Source: Bacteroidales bacterium
Lineage (GTDB): Bacteria > Bacteroidota > Bacteroidia > Bacteroidales > F082
DNA length: 64,000 bases
NCBI GenBank assembly: GCA_028704385.1
Contig: JAQVLA010000004.1
Location: 1 to 64,000, forward strand
Direction of reading: 5' to 3'
Shown: in pieces, positions 27,857 through 36,807 of the stretch
Numbering within the stretch: the stretch's first letter is position 1
Layout of the letters: every line of letters begins with the position of its first letter
Notes under the pieces: model-generated
Seen by the model: the letters and a program-made list of their open reading frames with translations, nothing else
What the model was told of the DNA's origin: nothing
The model's database searches: none
Translations under genes and position numbers: made by a program

Positions 27857-29682
27857 TATTTTACCGTTTTTTCAATTTTCGTAATGATCTCAATTCCATT
27901 ACTATAAAGTTCTTCCATTTTTTTGCCGGATTCACCTGGTGCAAATCGGGCAAATTCACATTTATTTAAGGTTTCAACAAGCTCATCAATCAGGGTATCG
28001 GGTGTGTCTTTTTCTTTTAAAACTTTTGCAATATAATCCAAGGCAAGTTTTGAAGGTTCTATATCAAACTTATCCCTGATATATCCCCACAGAGCCTGGC
28101 TGATCTCAGTATAAAACTCATTCTGATTTTTATTCTTTAAATGTAAATTTGCTGTTTTGAGGCGTTTCCTGGCAATTTTTGTTGCCTTTTTATTTCTGAT
28201 TAATTTGTGATTTTTATTGAGCTTTTTGCGCTTAAGTGTATAAATGAGGCTTACTGCAAAAATTATTAGCATTAAAGCAATGGCCGCCAGATAAGCCGGG
28301 GAGCCAAAAAAGAACTTACCAATTGGTTTCAGCGCAAGTTTATTGGTTTTTATGTGTCTGATATCACTGCCGATATACTTAACATCTGACTGGCCTGGCA
28401 CAAAAACACCTTGTGTAGTTACATCTCCGCTTTTTTCAACAGTTATGTTATAAGCGGGCGTTTTCAGCGTGTTATAGGTTTGTTTTTTAGGATCATAGTA
28501 GCTGAACTGCAGTTCGTTAAGCTTAAATTCACCTGATGTTCTGGGTATCAGAAGGTACTCAAATTTTTTTGAGCCGCTGATGCCATTTGCCGATGTTTTG
28601 AGGTTGTTAGTGATTTTTGGATCATACACCTCAAAATCAGGTGGAAACTGAATCTGAGGTAGTTCGGCAAGCTCAATGTTTCCTTGTCCGCTAATGGTGT
28701 ATGACAAAGTAAGTCCATCGTTTGTTTGTAACGTAGTTTTGTCAATGCCGGAGCTGATCTCAAACTGTCCCACAGCACCGCTGAAATTCAAAGGTTTTCC
28801 CTGACTTGGGAGCGATTTTACTTCAATGGAGAGGGGTTCAGATACAAGATTTTTTTGAACATTGGCGATTCCTCTGTTAAAGAATGGATCGTTAAAAAAA
28901 CTTTCAAATGGATCTCTTGATCGTTGTCGGCTTGTTTGTGTTCTCACTTGGGCAACACATTCAAGCTCCATGGGTTCGATGTTTAGTTTTCCGTTTTTTT
29001 GAGGAAACAGGGCCATTTTTCGGATATTGGCTACCGTGTATTCTACCCCATTGATTACCTCTGTTGACTGCTGCAGGGCTTCATTATCACTTAGCAAATC
29101 TTTGGTCCAGAACCCCGGAAAAGCAGAGAGTTTTGTCACTGAAACAGATGAAACCGGAACGCGTGTATAAATCCTGTAGGTCACAATCACCTGTTCACCT
29201 GTTACAACTTCTTTTTTGTCGATGATGGCTCTTAAAAATAAATCTTTATCTGTAATTCCCTGACCTTGACTCTGATTGCCTGATTCTGTTGAAGCTGACG
29301 AACTTCCTTTTACTACTTTAACAGTAACAGGCGAACTTTTAATCGTTTTTCCATCTACAATAATTTCGGCTGAACCAATCTCGAACGTACCTTCTTTCGT
29401 AGCTGTAACAATATAGGTATAGGATTGTGTAAAATTTCGGGTCATCTGACCGTTAATAATCTGAATACTGGAACTAGTTGAACTCATTGGGCCCGAAAGC
29501 ACACGCCAGTCTGCAAAATTGGGGCCTTTAAATCGTTCACCTTCTGCATTTAACTCAAATACAACCTGAAACTGTTCGTTAAGACCTACCTGACTTTTTG
29601 TGCTCACTTTAAGCATTACTTCCTGGCTAAATCCAGCTAAAGGAATCAGCAAAAAGAAAAGTAAACTTCTGATGTATTTCAT
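27856..29682 (-). CDS. batD: BatD: BatD/DUF-type membrane protein of the bat operon
   Basis: A protein of about 608 residues with a signal peptide (MKYIRSLLFFLLIPLAGFSQ), a large periplasmic region of several Ig-like beta domains (about 20-440, with repeated GSAEI..DGK and EYLLIPRTSGEFKL patterns), one transmembrane segment near 465-485, and a basic cytoplasmic region with a helical tail. I chose the ATG at 29682 because it starts the signal peptide; an ATG at 29691 would add three residues. BatD proteins accompany the VWA proteins BatA and BatB; the complex is linked to aerotolerance in Bacteroides, but the mechanism is not established. Confidence 0.87.
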   Translation of the reverse strand: MKYIRSLLFFLLIPLAGFSQEVMLKVSTKSQVGLNEQFQVVFELNAEGERFKGPNFADWRVLSGPMSSTSSSIQIINGQMTRNFTQSYTYIVTATKEGTFEIGSAEIIVDGKTIKSSPVTVKVVKGSSSASTESGNQSQGQGITDKDLFLRAIIDKKEVVTGEQVIVTYRIYTRVPVSSVSVTKLSAFPGFWTKDLLSDNEALQQSTEVINGVEYTVANIRKMALFPQKNGKLNIEPMELECVAQVRTQTSRQRSRDPFESFFNDPFFNRGIANVQKNLVSEPLSIEVKSLPSQGKPLNFSGAVGQFEISSGIDKTTLQTNDGLTLSYTISGQGNIELAELPQIQFPPDFEVYDPKITNNLKTSANGISGSKKFEYLLIPRTSGEFKLNELQFSYYDPKKQTYNTLKTPAYNITVEKSGDVTTQGVFVPGQSDVKYIGSDIRHIKTNKLALKPIGKFFFGSPAYLAAIALMLIIFAVSLIYTLKRKKLNKNHKLIRNKKATKIARKRLKTANLHLKNKNQNEFYTEISQALWGYIRDKFDIEPSKLALDYIAKVLKEKDTPDTLIDELVETLNKCEFARFAPGESGKKMEELYSNGIEIITKIEKTVK

Positions 29683-29739
29683 TTCAAGCATTCATGCAAG
29701 TTTAATCTTTTTACAAATATATCACCTTTACGGATGGCA

Positions 29740-30489
29740 TCACCAATCCTTTTCTTTGTTGATGCGGGCACCCGATATCACTTTTTGTTCGTTTACCTTA
29801 TCAAAAGTTTTCTTTTCATTGTTTTGCAAGGCTTGTAACATACGTTCAGCATCTTCTTTTGTAAGTTGCTGTGGCTGTGGCTTCTGACCTTGCTGCTGTT
29901 GTTGATCAGCATCGGCTTGTTGTTGATTTTGTTGCTTATCCTGTTGCTGATCCTGTTCTTGCTCTTGCTGATCCTGGTTTTGTTGCTCCTGCTGATCTTG
30001 CTGTTGCTCCTGATTCTGATCTTGCTGTTGATCCTGATTTTGATCCTGCTGTTGGTTTTGCTGTTCCTTCAGTTTATATTGAGCATAGGCAAGATTGTAG
30101 CGGGCGTTTTCATTTTCGGGCTGTGACCTTAAAACCTGTTTATAGGTTTCGATGCTTTCCTGATATTTTTCAAGACTCATCAAACTGTTTCCCAAATTAT
30201 AAAGTGCTTCAGCTTCAATGTCCGAATTTATACTCATCGAAGCGGCTTTGTTGAAGTCTTTGGCGGCTTCTTCATAATTTTCCTGAACATAGCGTGTAGT
30301 TCCCAGGTTAAAAGCGGCATTGTTGCTTGTTGGGTTTGTTTCCAATGCTTTGCTGTAGTTTTTTTCGGCTTGCTGATAAGCAGCGTTTTCATAATCTTTA
30401 TTTCCTTTGCGAATCAACTTCTTGTCACTTTGGGCTGAAAGTTGTGCTGTGCTTATAACTAAAATCATAAGGATGAACAGTTTACGCAT
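29740..30489 (-). CDS. batC: BatC: TPR protein with a Gln/Asp-rich segment
   Basis: A 249-residue protein with a signal peptide (MRKLFILMILVISTAQLSAQ) and three TPR units between about 22 and 140 (NKDYENAAYQQAEKNYSKAL; AAFNLGTTRYVQENYEEAA; ALYNLGNSLMSLEKYQES). A 67-residue low-complexity Gln/Asp/Glu/Asn tract (142-208) and a short charged C-terminus follow. The ATG at 30489 overlaps the end of batB by 8 bases. A TTG at 30507 would add six residues and is less likely. BatC and BatE supply TPR modules to the Bat complex in the periplasm. Confidence 0.85.
   Translation of the reverse strand: MRKLFILMILVISTAQLSAQSDKKLIRKGNKDYENAAYQQAEKNYSKALETNPTSNNAAFNLGTTRYVQENYEEAAKDFNKAASMSINSDIEAEALYNLGNSLMSLEKYQESIETYKQVLRSQPENENARYNLAYAQYKLKEQQNQQQDQNQDQQQDQNQEQQQDQQEQQNQDQQEQEQDQQQDKQQNQQQADADQQQQQGQKPQPQQLTKEDAERMLQALQNNEKKTFDKVNEQKVISGARINKEKDW
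29866..30066 (-). repeat. Low-complexity CAG/CAA-GAT codon tract within batC
   Basis: On the coding strand the tract is a degenerate array of CAG/CAA and GAT/GAA codons giving Q, D, E and N almost exclusively (batC residues 142-208). Short units such as QQDQ and DQNQ recur. Repeat slippage here would change tract length in steps of one codon without a frameshift, if units are lost or gained in threes. Confidence 0.85.
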
Positions 30490-31540
30490 GATTTTCCTTT
30501 CTGTCAAAAATGTTAAACCATTTTTCCCATTGTTTTCTGGCTGTTGAAATTCCGGCTTCCAGAATCAACAAAATCAATGCCAGACCTATGAACCATTGAA
30601 ACTGATCTTCATAATCTGTAAAAATCTTTGCTTCAATTTCTGATTTTTCAAGTTGGTTGATCTCGTTAAATATGGCATCCAGGCCCGACCGGCTGTTGTT
30701 AGCTCTTACATAGCTGCCATTTCCGGCTGAGGCAATTTGCTGCAACATTGATTCATTCAACCTGGTGATGATCGTGCTGTTTTCTTTGTTTTTCCTGAAC
30801 CCTGTTCTTTTACCATATTGGTTATATACCGGAATGGGCGCTCCTTCGGCCAATCCCATTCCGATGGTGTAGATGTTAATTCCTTTATCTACAGCTTGCC
30901 TGGCAGCATCCATCGGATTTTCTTCATGATCTTCACCATCTGAAATAATGATGATGGCTTTGTTGTGATCGTTTTGGTCAAAGGCAGCAGAGGCAGTGAG
31001 GATGGCCTCGCCAATGGCTGTTCCCTGAGCATCGATGAGATTGGTTTCAATGGTCGAAACAAACATCTTTGCTGCGGCATAATCTGTAGTGAGCGGGAGT
31101 TGTATGTAAGCCTTTCCGGCAAAAAGAATTATCCCAATTCTGTCGCCCTGAAGCTTGTTAACTAATCGGTTAATGGCTTGTTTGGCATTTTCGAGCCGGT
31201 TTGGAACAATGTCTTCAGCCAGCATGGAGTTGGAAATATCCACTGCAATAAAAAGGTCGATGCCTTCCCGTTTCACTTCTTCCAGTCGTGCGCCGGTTTG
31301 CGGATTGGCCAGTCCGATAATCAGGCTGGCAAGAGCCAATACAAAAATGAAAAACTTAAGTCGTTTTCTTCCCGGAGAGTTTAAAGGCATAAGCGTTTTG
31401 AGCAAAGCCGGCTGTGCAAACTTTTTAAGGAGTTTTTTATTGTGCCAGCTCACCCACCAAAACAGTAAGAAAAACAAAGGAATTACTGCCAGCAAATAAA
31501 GGTAGTCCGGATTTTCGAGTCTGATCACATTTGGTTCCAT
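30482..31540 (-). CDS. batB: BatB: VWA domain membrane protein
   Basis: A 352-residue protein with two N-terminal transmembrane segments (about 14-30 and 60-80), a von Willebrand factor A domain (about 90-290) and a C-terminal transmembrane helix (about 312-330). The MIDAS metal site DxSxS is present as DISNS near residue 96. The domain faces the periplasm in the accepted Bat topology. It lies 6 bases after batA and overlaps batC. The acidic charged segment beginning GANPQTGARLEEVKREG without its first Gly precedes the VWA domain, as in other BatB proteins. Confidence 0.9.
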   Translation of the reverse strand: MEPNVIRLENPDYLYLLAVIPLFFLLFWWVSWHNKKLLKKFAQPALLKTLMPLNSPGRKRLKFFIFVLALASLIIGLANPQTGARLEEVKREGIDLFIAVDISNSMLAEDIVPNRLENAKQAINRLVNKLQGDRIGIILFAGKAYIQLPLTTDYAAAKMFVSTIETNLIDAQGTAIGEAILTASAAFDQNDHNKAIIIISDGEDHEENPMDAARQAVDKGINIYTIGMGLAEGAPIPVYNQYGKRTGFRKNKENSTIITRLNESMLQQIASAGNGSYVRANNSRSGLDAIFNEINQLEKSEIEAKIFTDYEDQFQWFIGLALILLILEAGISTARKQWEKWFNIFDRKENHA

Positions 31541-31546
31541 ATTCCT

Positions 31547-32545
31547 TTATCCTATTACTGATTTGAAAATGGTTTGTCTGAGAAGAAATTCAACAAATAG
31601 TAAAGCGAAAGCCATTAGTGCCAGTGGCAGAAATTTCTCGTGCTTTCTTTTAAATTCAGTTACCTCAATTTTTGATCTTTCAAGCTGATCAATTTCGCGA
31701 TAGATCTCTTCCAGTTTTTTATTGGAAGTTGCCCTGAAATACCGTCCATCTGTTTGGTTAGCAATATTTTGCAACAAGGCTTCGTCAATTTCTACTTTCA
31801 TATCCCTTAGTTGGATTCCAAAAGGTGTCTGTACCGGATAAGGTGCTGTCCCTAACGAACCAACACCAATGGTATAAACCCGAATACCAAATACCTTTGC
31901 AATTTCAGCAGCAGTCATAGGATCCACCGATCCGGCATTGTTTACGCCATCCGTAAGCAAAATAACAACTTTTGAAATGGCACGGCTGTCTTTTATCCGG
32001 CTTACAGCAGTGGCCAGCCCATCACCAATAGCCGTTCCATCTTCTATCATACCACTTTTGATGTCATTAAACATATTCAACAAAATGGCATGATCCGTTG
32101 TGAGTGGCACCTGCGTAAACGTTTCGCCACTAAAGATTACCAATCCTATACGGTCGTTCGGACGTTCTTCGATAAAGGTAGAGGCTACCGCCTTGGAAGC
32201 TTCCAATCGGTCTGGTTTGAGGTCGCGTGCCAGCATACTACCCGAAACATCAAGTGCCATAATGATATCAATACCTTCGATTGTCATATTTTGTGACGAA
32301 GAGCTGGTTTGTGGCCTGGCAAGTGCAACTATCAGTAAGCCAATGACTAACCAACGCAAGACAAATAGACTGTGCCGAAAGATCACTTTCCAGTTTTTTG
32401 CAAGAGTTGCCATAATGCTGAGGTCAGAATACTGAAGAAATGCCTGTTGTTTGTTGGCTCTGAATACATACCAGACAATGGCCAGCGGAATGATCAGCAA
32501 AAGCCAGAGCAAATCAGGATGGGCAAAGGTGATATTCTCGATCAT
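31547..32545 (-). CDS. batA: BatA: VWA domain membrane protein
   Basis: A 332-residue paralogue of BatB with the same layout: two N-terminal transmembrane segments (about 10-25 and 57-77), a VWA domain (about 90-290) with MIDAS DVSGS near residue 98 and conserved T/D residues, and a C-terminal transmembrane segment (about 305-325). The start overlaps the upstream BatD-like gene by 4 bases (ATGA). BatA and BatB probably form a heteromer that the MoxR ATPase acts on; this is inferred from the family. Confidence 0.9.
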   Translation of the reverse strand: MIENITFAHPDLLWLLLIIPLAIVWYVFRANKQQAFLQYSDLSIMATLAKNWKVIFRHSLFVLRWLVIGLLIVALARPQTSSSSQNMTIEGIDIIMALDVSGSMLARDLKPDRLEASKAVASTFIEERPNDRIGLVIFSGETFTQVPLTTDHAILLNMFNDIKSGMIEDGTAIGDGLATAVSRIKDSRAISKVVILLTDGVNNAGSVDPMTAAEIAKVFGIRVYTIGVGSLGTAPYPVQTPFGIQLRDMKVEIDEALLQNIANQTDGRYFRATSNKKLEEIYREIDQLERSKIEVTEFKRKHEKFLPLALMAFALLFVEFLLRQTIFKSVIG

Positions 32546-33522
32546 TGCTGCACCTCCATTACTGCTTTAACAATTGTAGTATTGTCCGAAATATTGGCAT
32601 GACTTTCTTTCACAAAGGTGACAATTCCTTCCAGACAGAGGTCGTGCTCCAAGGCGGAGGGTTGCATCTTGGCAAATTTCACCAAATCAGCAAGTTGTAG
32701 GGTATGTTCTAATTTTCTGCTCGCATCACCATTGATCTGTAAAGGTTTGATTCCCTTTAGGATTTCAGGTGTTGTCATTTCAACTGCCGGCACATTAAAC
32801 TGATTTTCAATATAAACGCGAACGATATCGGTTAGCTCTGAATAATAAGCTTTTACTTTGCCGTTTTGCCAAAGTTTCTTGTGTCGCAATGTATCCAGCT
32901 CGTCCAATGCTTTGACATAGGGAGGAATAGCCGGTTTTTGGAAGATTGGTAATGCCTTTTCTTTGCGTTGGCGATAAACGAAGAACCAAATGATGAGTGC
33001 AACAATTGCGGCCAAACCAAGACCTCCAATAATCCAGGGTAGTATTTCGGCGAAGGTGACGGGTTCTTTTCGCGGACCAATGATGGGTTTGAATGATGCA
33101 GTGGTATCTATCTGAACCGGAATTACGTAAATTTGATGCGGAGGAGTACTAGCCGTAAAATTGGCTGAGTCGCCACGTGGTTTAAAACTAAGGTTTATGG
33201 GTGGAATCTCCCGATAACCTGTATCAAAAATGGTGAGCGTCAGTTCCTGTCGCATCCACACATTACCATCTTTATCGAGTGGTATTTGCTCAATCTGACT
33301 TTTATCAAGGATTTCAATTCCGGTAGCAAGCGTATCCTGAAAATCAGGCCAGGCAACTTCAAAACCTTCCGGAGCCTTCATGTTGATTTCCAGTATCAAA
33401 CGTTCTCCTGGTCTGAGCGAATCCGTGCTAATCTTACTAATAGCCTCCACAGCTTGTCCGTTGGTTTTTAATCCAAACACAACAATCAGAATCACCGCAA
33501 TTATTTGTTTTGCAGCTTTCAT
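32542..33522 (-). CDS. BatD-like/DUF4381-type membrane protein
   Basis: A 326-residue protein with a signal peptide (about 1-22), an Ig-like periplasmic region (about 25-150, with GERLILEINMKAPEGFEVAWP cut at the start), one transmembrane helix (about 165-188, WIIGGLGLAAIVALIIWFFV) and a cytoplasmic helical domain (200-326) similar in position to the tail of BatD. It lies between the DUF58 and batA genes, with 4-base overlaps at both ends. Proteins in this slot of the operon are often unnamed; the role is inferred to be assembly or regulation of the VWA complex. Confidence 0.8.
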   Translation of the reverse strand: MKAAKQIIAVILIVVFGLKTNGQAVEAISKISTDSLRPGERLILEINMKAPEGFEVAWPDFQDTLATGIEILDKSQIEQIPLDKDGNVWMRQELTLTIFDTGYREIPPINLSFKPRGDSANFTASTPPHQIYVIPVQIDTTASFKPIIGPRKEPVTFAEILPWIIGGLGLAAIVALIIWFFVYRQRKEKALPIFQKPAIPPYVKALDELDTLRHKKLWQNGKVKAYYSELTDIVRVYIENQFNVPAVEMTTPEILKGIKPLQINGDASRKLEHTLQLADLVKFAKMQPSALEHDLCLEGIVTFVKESHANISDNTTIVKAVMEVQQ

Positions 33523-34397
33523 CTTCGGGCCTCCCTGCGTTTAAAAAGTTTCATCAGAGGTTTCACATAATCTTCATCAGTAAACAATTGGGTATTATCC
33601 GTTCCGCTTTTTGCAAAAAGAAGATTGAGGTGTTGCGCTTTGGCCATTATTTTTTTGTTGTACTCATCTCTGAATGCTGCTGAGGAAGTATCGACCCAAA
33701 TCTCTTTAAAGGTCTCAGGATCTTTGAGCTTTAGTAAGCCCAGCGATGGAATTTCCAATTCTCTTTTATCAGTGATACGCAAAGCAACGAGGTCGTGTTT
33801 TCGGGACGAGATACGAAGGGCATGATCGAAGGGCAATTCGGTCATAAAATCAGAGATTAAAAAGGCCGTCGATCGTTTTTTTATTGCACTCGTCAGGAAA
33901 GCCAGACCTTCAGATATGTCAGTTTGCTGGTGTTGCGGTTCAAAACTGATAATTTCGCGGATGATTCTCAGGATATGGCTGCTGCCTTTTTTGGGAGGAA
34001 TGAATTTTTCCACCTGATCGCTAAAAAATATCACGCCTACTTTATCATTGTTTTGAATTGCCGAAAAGGCCAGTACAGCTGCGATCTCAGCAACAAGCAT
34101 ACGCTTCAGTTGCCTGCCCGATCCAAAATTGTTTGAACCTGATACATCCACCACCAACATCACTGTGAGCTCACGTTCTTCTTCAAAAACCTTGATGTAC
34201 GGATGGTTGAATCTGGCTGTTACATTCCAGTCGATATTGCGGATATCATCGCCATACTGGTATTCGCGCACTTCGCTGAATGCCATGCCCCGCCCTTTAA
34301 AAGCACTGTGGTAATGTCCGGAAAAAATTTGATTGGACAACCCCCGTGTTTTAATCTCTATCTTTCTTACTTTTTTTAATATATCCGTTGATTCCAC
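33519..34397 (-). CDS. DUF58 domain protein (VWA-like)
   Basis: A 292-residue soluble protein. The DUF58 signature EVREYQYGDDIRNIDWNVTA lies near 42-61 (motif YxxGDDxRxIDW). A VWA-like fold follows with DVSGSN near 84-89, in which the metal-binding DxSxS appears as DVSGS. The start is GTG at 34397; no ATG is available ahead of the conserved KKVRKIEIKTRGL segment. DUF58 proteins pair with MoxR AAA+ ATPases throughout bacteria. It lies 41 bases downstream of moxR and overlaps the next gene by 4 bases. Confidence 0.9.
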   Translation of the reverse strand: MESTDILKKVRKIEIKTRGLSNQIFSGHYHSAFKGRGMAFSEVREYQYGDDIRNIDWNVTARFNHPYIKVFEEERELTVMLVVDVSGSNNFGSGRQLKRMLVAEIAAVLAFSAIQNNDKVGVIFFSDQVEKFIPPKKGSSHILRIIREIISFEPQHQQTDISEGLAFLTSAIKKRSTAFLISDFMTELPFDHALRISSRKHDLVALRITDKRELEIPSLGLLKLKDPETFKEIWVDTSSAAFRDEYNKKIMAKAQHLNLLFAKSGTDNTQLFTDEDYVKPLMKLFKRREARR

Positions 34398-34438
34398 GAT
34401 TTTTTGATTTGCGTTAGTAAATGCCGTTTAATGAATTT

Positions 34439-35431
34439 TTATGGCACTTCAATCGTATTCAAAATCTCGTTAATAATTTCTTCGGAGGTGATGTTTTCTG
34501 CTTCAGCTTCGTAGGTGAGGCCTATGCGATGCCGCAAAACATCGTGAGCCACAGCACGCACATCTTCGGGAATTACATAACCTCTTCGCTTTATGAAGGC
34601 ATACGCTTTGGCAGCTAAAGCCAGATTTATGCTGGCACGGGGCGATCCGCCATAGCTGATCATATTTTCGAATCGCTTGAGGCGATAGTCTGCCGGATAA
34701 CGAGATGCGAAAACTATATCGGTGATGTAGTTTTCTATTTTTTCGTCCAGATATACTTCTCTGGTGACTTCCCTGGCTTTTAAGATCATTTCCGGACTTA
34801 TGGCAGAATTAGTTTTTGGTAATTCGTTGGTGATATTTTGCCGCAGAATTAATTTCTCTTCCTCTTTTTTGGGATAGTTGATCACCACCTTAAGCATAAA
34901 ACGGTCAACCTGTGCTTCAGGAAGCGGATATGTTCCTTCCTGCTCAATTGGGTTCTGAGTTGCCATTACCAAAAACGGATCAGGAAGAGTGAAGGTTTCA
35001 TCACCAAGTGTAACCTGACGTTCCTGCATGGCTTCGAGCAAAGCACTTTGCACCTTGGCAGGCGAACGGTTGATTTCGTCTGCTAAAATAAAATTTGCAA
35101 AAACGGGTCCTTTGCGAACCACAAATTCTTCTGTCTTTTGACTATAGATAAGGGTTCCGAGCAAGTCGGCCGGTAACAGATCAGGGGTAAACTGTATCCT
35201 GCTGAAATCGGCTTTAATAACATTGGCCAGAGATTTGATGGCAAGTGTCTTTGCCAATCCCGGAACGCCTTCCAGTAATATATGACCATTGCCCAGTAAT
35301 CCGATCAACAAGCGTTCGGTCATGGCTTTTTGGCCAATAATTACTTTGTTCATTTCCAGATTGATCAGGTCAATAAATTGACTCTCCTGCTTGATTCTTT
35401 CATTCAAAGCACTGATATCGGTCTGCATCAT
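34439..35431 (-). CDS. moxR: MoxR-family AAA+ ATPase
   Basis: A 330-residue ATPase. Walker A is GVPGLAKT (about 55-62), Walker B is LADEINR (about 117-123), the sensor I region is MATQNP, and the MoxR-typical PLPEAQVDRF follows. MoxR ATPases act as chaperones that remodel or activate VWA partner proteins; here the partners would be BatA, BatB and the DUF58 protein. The start is one of two adjacent ATGs (35431 or 35428). It is the first gene of the minus-strand bat operon. Confidence 0.93.
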   Translation of the reverse strand: MMQTDISALNERIKQESQFIDLINLEMNKVIIGQKAMTERLLIGLLGNGHILLEGVPGLAKTLAIKSLANVIKADFSRIQFTPDLLPADLLGTLIYSQKTEEFVVRKGPVFANFILADEINRSPAKVQSALLEAMQERQVTLGDETFTLPDPFLVMATQNPIEQEGTYPLPEAQVDRFMLKVVINYPKKEEEKLILRQNITNELPKTNSAISPEMILKAREVTREVYLDEKIENYITDIVFASRYPADYRLKRFENMISYGGSPRASINLALAAKAYAFIKRRGYVIPEDVRAVAHDVLRHRIGLTYEAEAENITSEEIINEILNTIEVP

Positions 35432-35460
35432 ATTATTTTTATATGTTATTTTTCGGATTG

Positions 35461-35468
35461 CAAATATA
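35461..35468 (-). promoter_or_regulatory. Candidate -7 box of the bat operon
   Basis: The minus strand reads TATATTTG, an exact TAnnTTTG match 30 bases before the moxR ATG. The -33 region is T-rich without a clear TTTG. The gap to lpxD (35432-35690) holds nothing else I can support, apart from a weaker TAACTTGC on the plus strand near 35627. Confidence 0.45.
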
Positions 35469-35690
35469 GCAAAGGCAAAAGTGTAGTCGCGTTAAAAAAA
35501 GTTAAACGGAATTAATGTAAGTTAAAGAAATTAAGCATGTTACCTTGTTCTGTATATGTGAATCCTATCAGGTTTTTTTTGTCTGCTATTTCATCAATTT
35601 CTCACTTAGTAAGTTGAATAATCGTAACTTGCAAGCCGTTTTTGTTCTATATTGTATGTCAAAATTTATTCAGGATTAAACAGAGATAAT

Positions 35691-36740
35691 ATGAAATTTA
35701 CTGCCGCACAGATAGCTGCTTTGCTTTCGGGTATTGTTGACGGAGATGAAAATGTAACAGTATCAAATGTTTCAAAAATTGAGGAAGGAAAACCAGAGAC
35801 CCTGAGTTTTTTGGCCAATGTAAAATATACACCTTATATATATGAAACCGAGGCCAGCATTGTGATTGTTAATAAAGACTTTAAACCAGATAAGCCGGTT
35901 AAAACCACTTTAATAAGAGTAGATGATGCTTATACCGCCTTTGCAAAATTATTGGAGATGTATCAGCAATATACAAGTACTAAAACTGGTATTTCAACGC
36001 TGGCATTTTTCGGACAGGAGGTAGAAAATGGCGAGAACCTTTATGCCGGACCTTTTGCATGTATAGGTGATAGAGTGAAGTTGGGTAATAATGTTAAGAT
36101 ATACCCACAGGTTTATATTGGGGATGATTGCCAGATAGGGGATGATTGCATTTTGTATCCGGGAGCTAAATTGTATGCTGGTACAGTACTGGGCAAATCC
36201 TGTGTGATCCACGCAGGGGCTGTTTTGGGCAGTGATGGATTTGGTTTTGCCCCACAATCGGATAATCAATATAAAAAGGTGCCACAAATTGGTCAGGTCA
36301 TCCTGGAAGATTTTGTGGAGATTGGTGCCAACACAACCATTGACAGGGCTACGCTGGGAGCCACAGTGATTCGCAAAGGCGTAAAACTGGATAATTTAAT
36401 TCAGGTGGCACACAATGTGGAGATAGGAGAAAACACAGTGATGGCCGCCCAAACCGGAATCAGTGGCTCCACCAAAATTGGTAAAGGCTGTATGTTTGGC
36501 GGGCAGGTTGGTCTTGCCGGCCATTTAATTATTGCCAATGGAGTGAAGCTTGCTGCACAATCTGGTGTCGGGACGAGTATCCGCAAAGAGGATGCCGTAT
36601 TTATGGGGTCACCGGCTATTCCGGCGGATGAATATAAACGCATTTATATGCATTCGCGAAGGTTGGACCGCCTGATGGATCGTGTACAGGAACTCGAGAG
36701 GCAACTTTCTGAAATCCAGTCGAATAATTCAAAGGTGTAA
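35691..36740 (+). CDS. lpxD: UDP-3-O-(3-hydroxyacyl)glucosamine N-acyltransferase
   Basis: A 349-residue protein with the LpxD N-terminal domain (about 1-105), a left-handed parallel beta-helix of hexapeptide repeats (about 110-305) containing the GSDGFGF and DRATLG motifs, and a C-terminal helix (315-345, [18 protein letters not shown]). It adds the second 3-hydroxyacyl chain in lipid A synthesis. The ATG at 35691 starts the conserved [12 protein letters not shown] segment; a TTG at 35652 would add 13 unconserved residues. It is first in the lpxD-lpxC/fabZ-lpxA cluster. Confidence 0.95.
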   Translation: MKFTAAQIAALLSGIVDGDENVTVSNVSKIEEGKPETLSFLANVKYTPYIYETEASIVIVNKDFKPDKPVKTTLIRVDDAYTAFAKLLEMYQQYTSTKTGISTLAFFGQEVENGENLYAGPFACIGDRVKLGNNVKIYPQVYIGDDCQIGDDCILYPGAKLYAGTVLGKSCVIHAGAVLGSDGFGFAPQSDNQYKKVPQIGQVILEDFVEIGANTTIDRATLGATVIRKGVKLDNLIQVAHNVEIGENTVMAAQTGISGSTKIGKGCMFGGQVGLAGHLIIANGVKLAAQSGVGTSIRKEDAVFMGSPAIPADEYKRIYMHSRRLDRLMDRVQELERQLSEIQSNNSKV

Positions 36741-36757
36741 ATTTGACTTAAAACACT

Positions 36758-36797
36758 TACTTTTGCGCTGACTTTTATTACGCACTTAATACTTTTG
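36758..36797 (+). promoter_or_regulatory. Two tandem -7 boxes upstream of lpxC-fabZ
   Basis: Two exact copies of TACTTTTG (matching TAnnTTTG) lie at 36758-36765 and 36790-36797. The first predicts a leader of about 36 nt; the second would put the start almost at the ATG (36808). The first is therefore the better candidate. Neither has a perfectly spaced -33 box. Confidence 0.4.
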
Positions 36798-36807
36798 TCG
36801 CATATTT

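Noticed and set aside
29866-30126. A plus-strand frame rich in Leu over the batC repeat
   Set aside because: It is the antisense of the Gln/Asp codon tract (CTG/TTG reversed from CAG/CAA) and has no promoter, start context or domain.
33171-33180. CACGTG core (cgCCACGTGGtt) as a possible parS site
   Set aside because: The flanks do not continue the palindrome required by the ParB site (GTTTCACGTGAAAC), and it lies inside a coding region.
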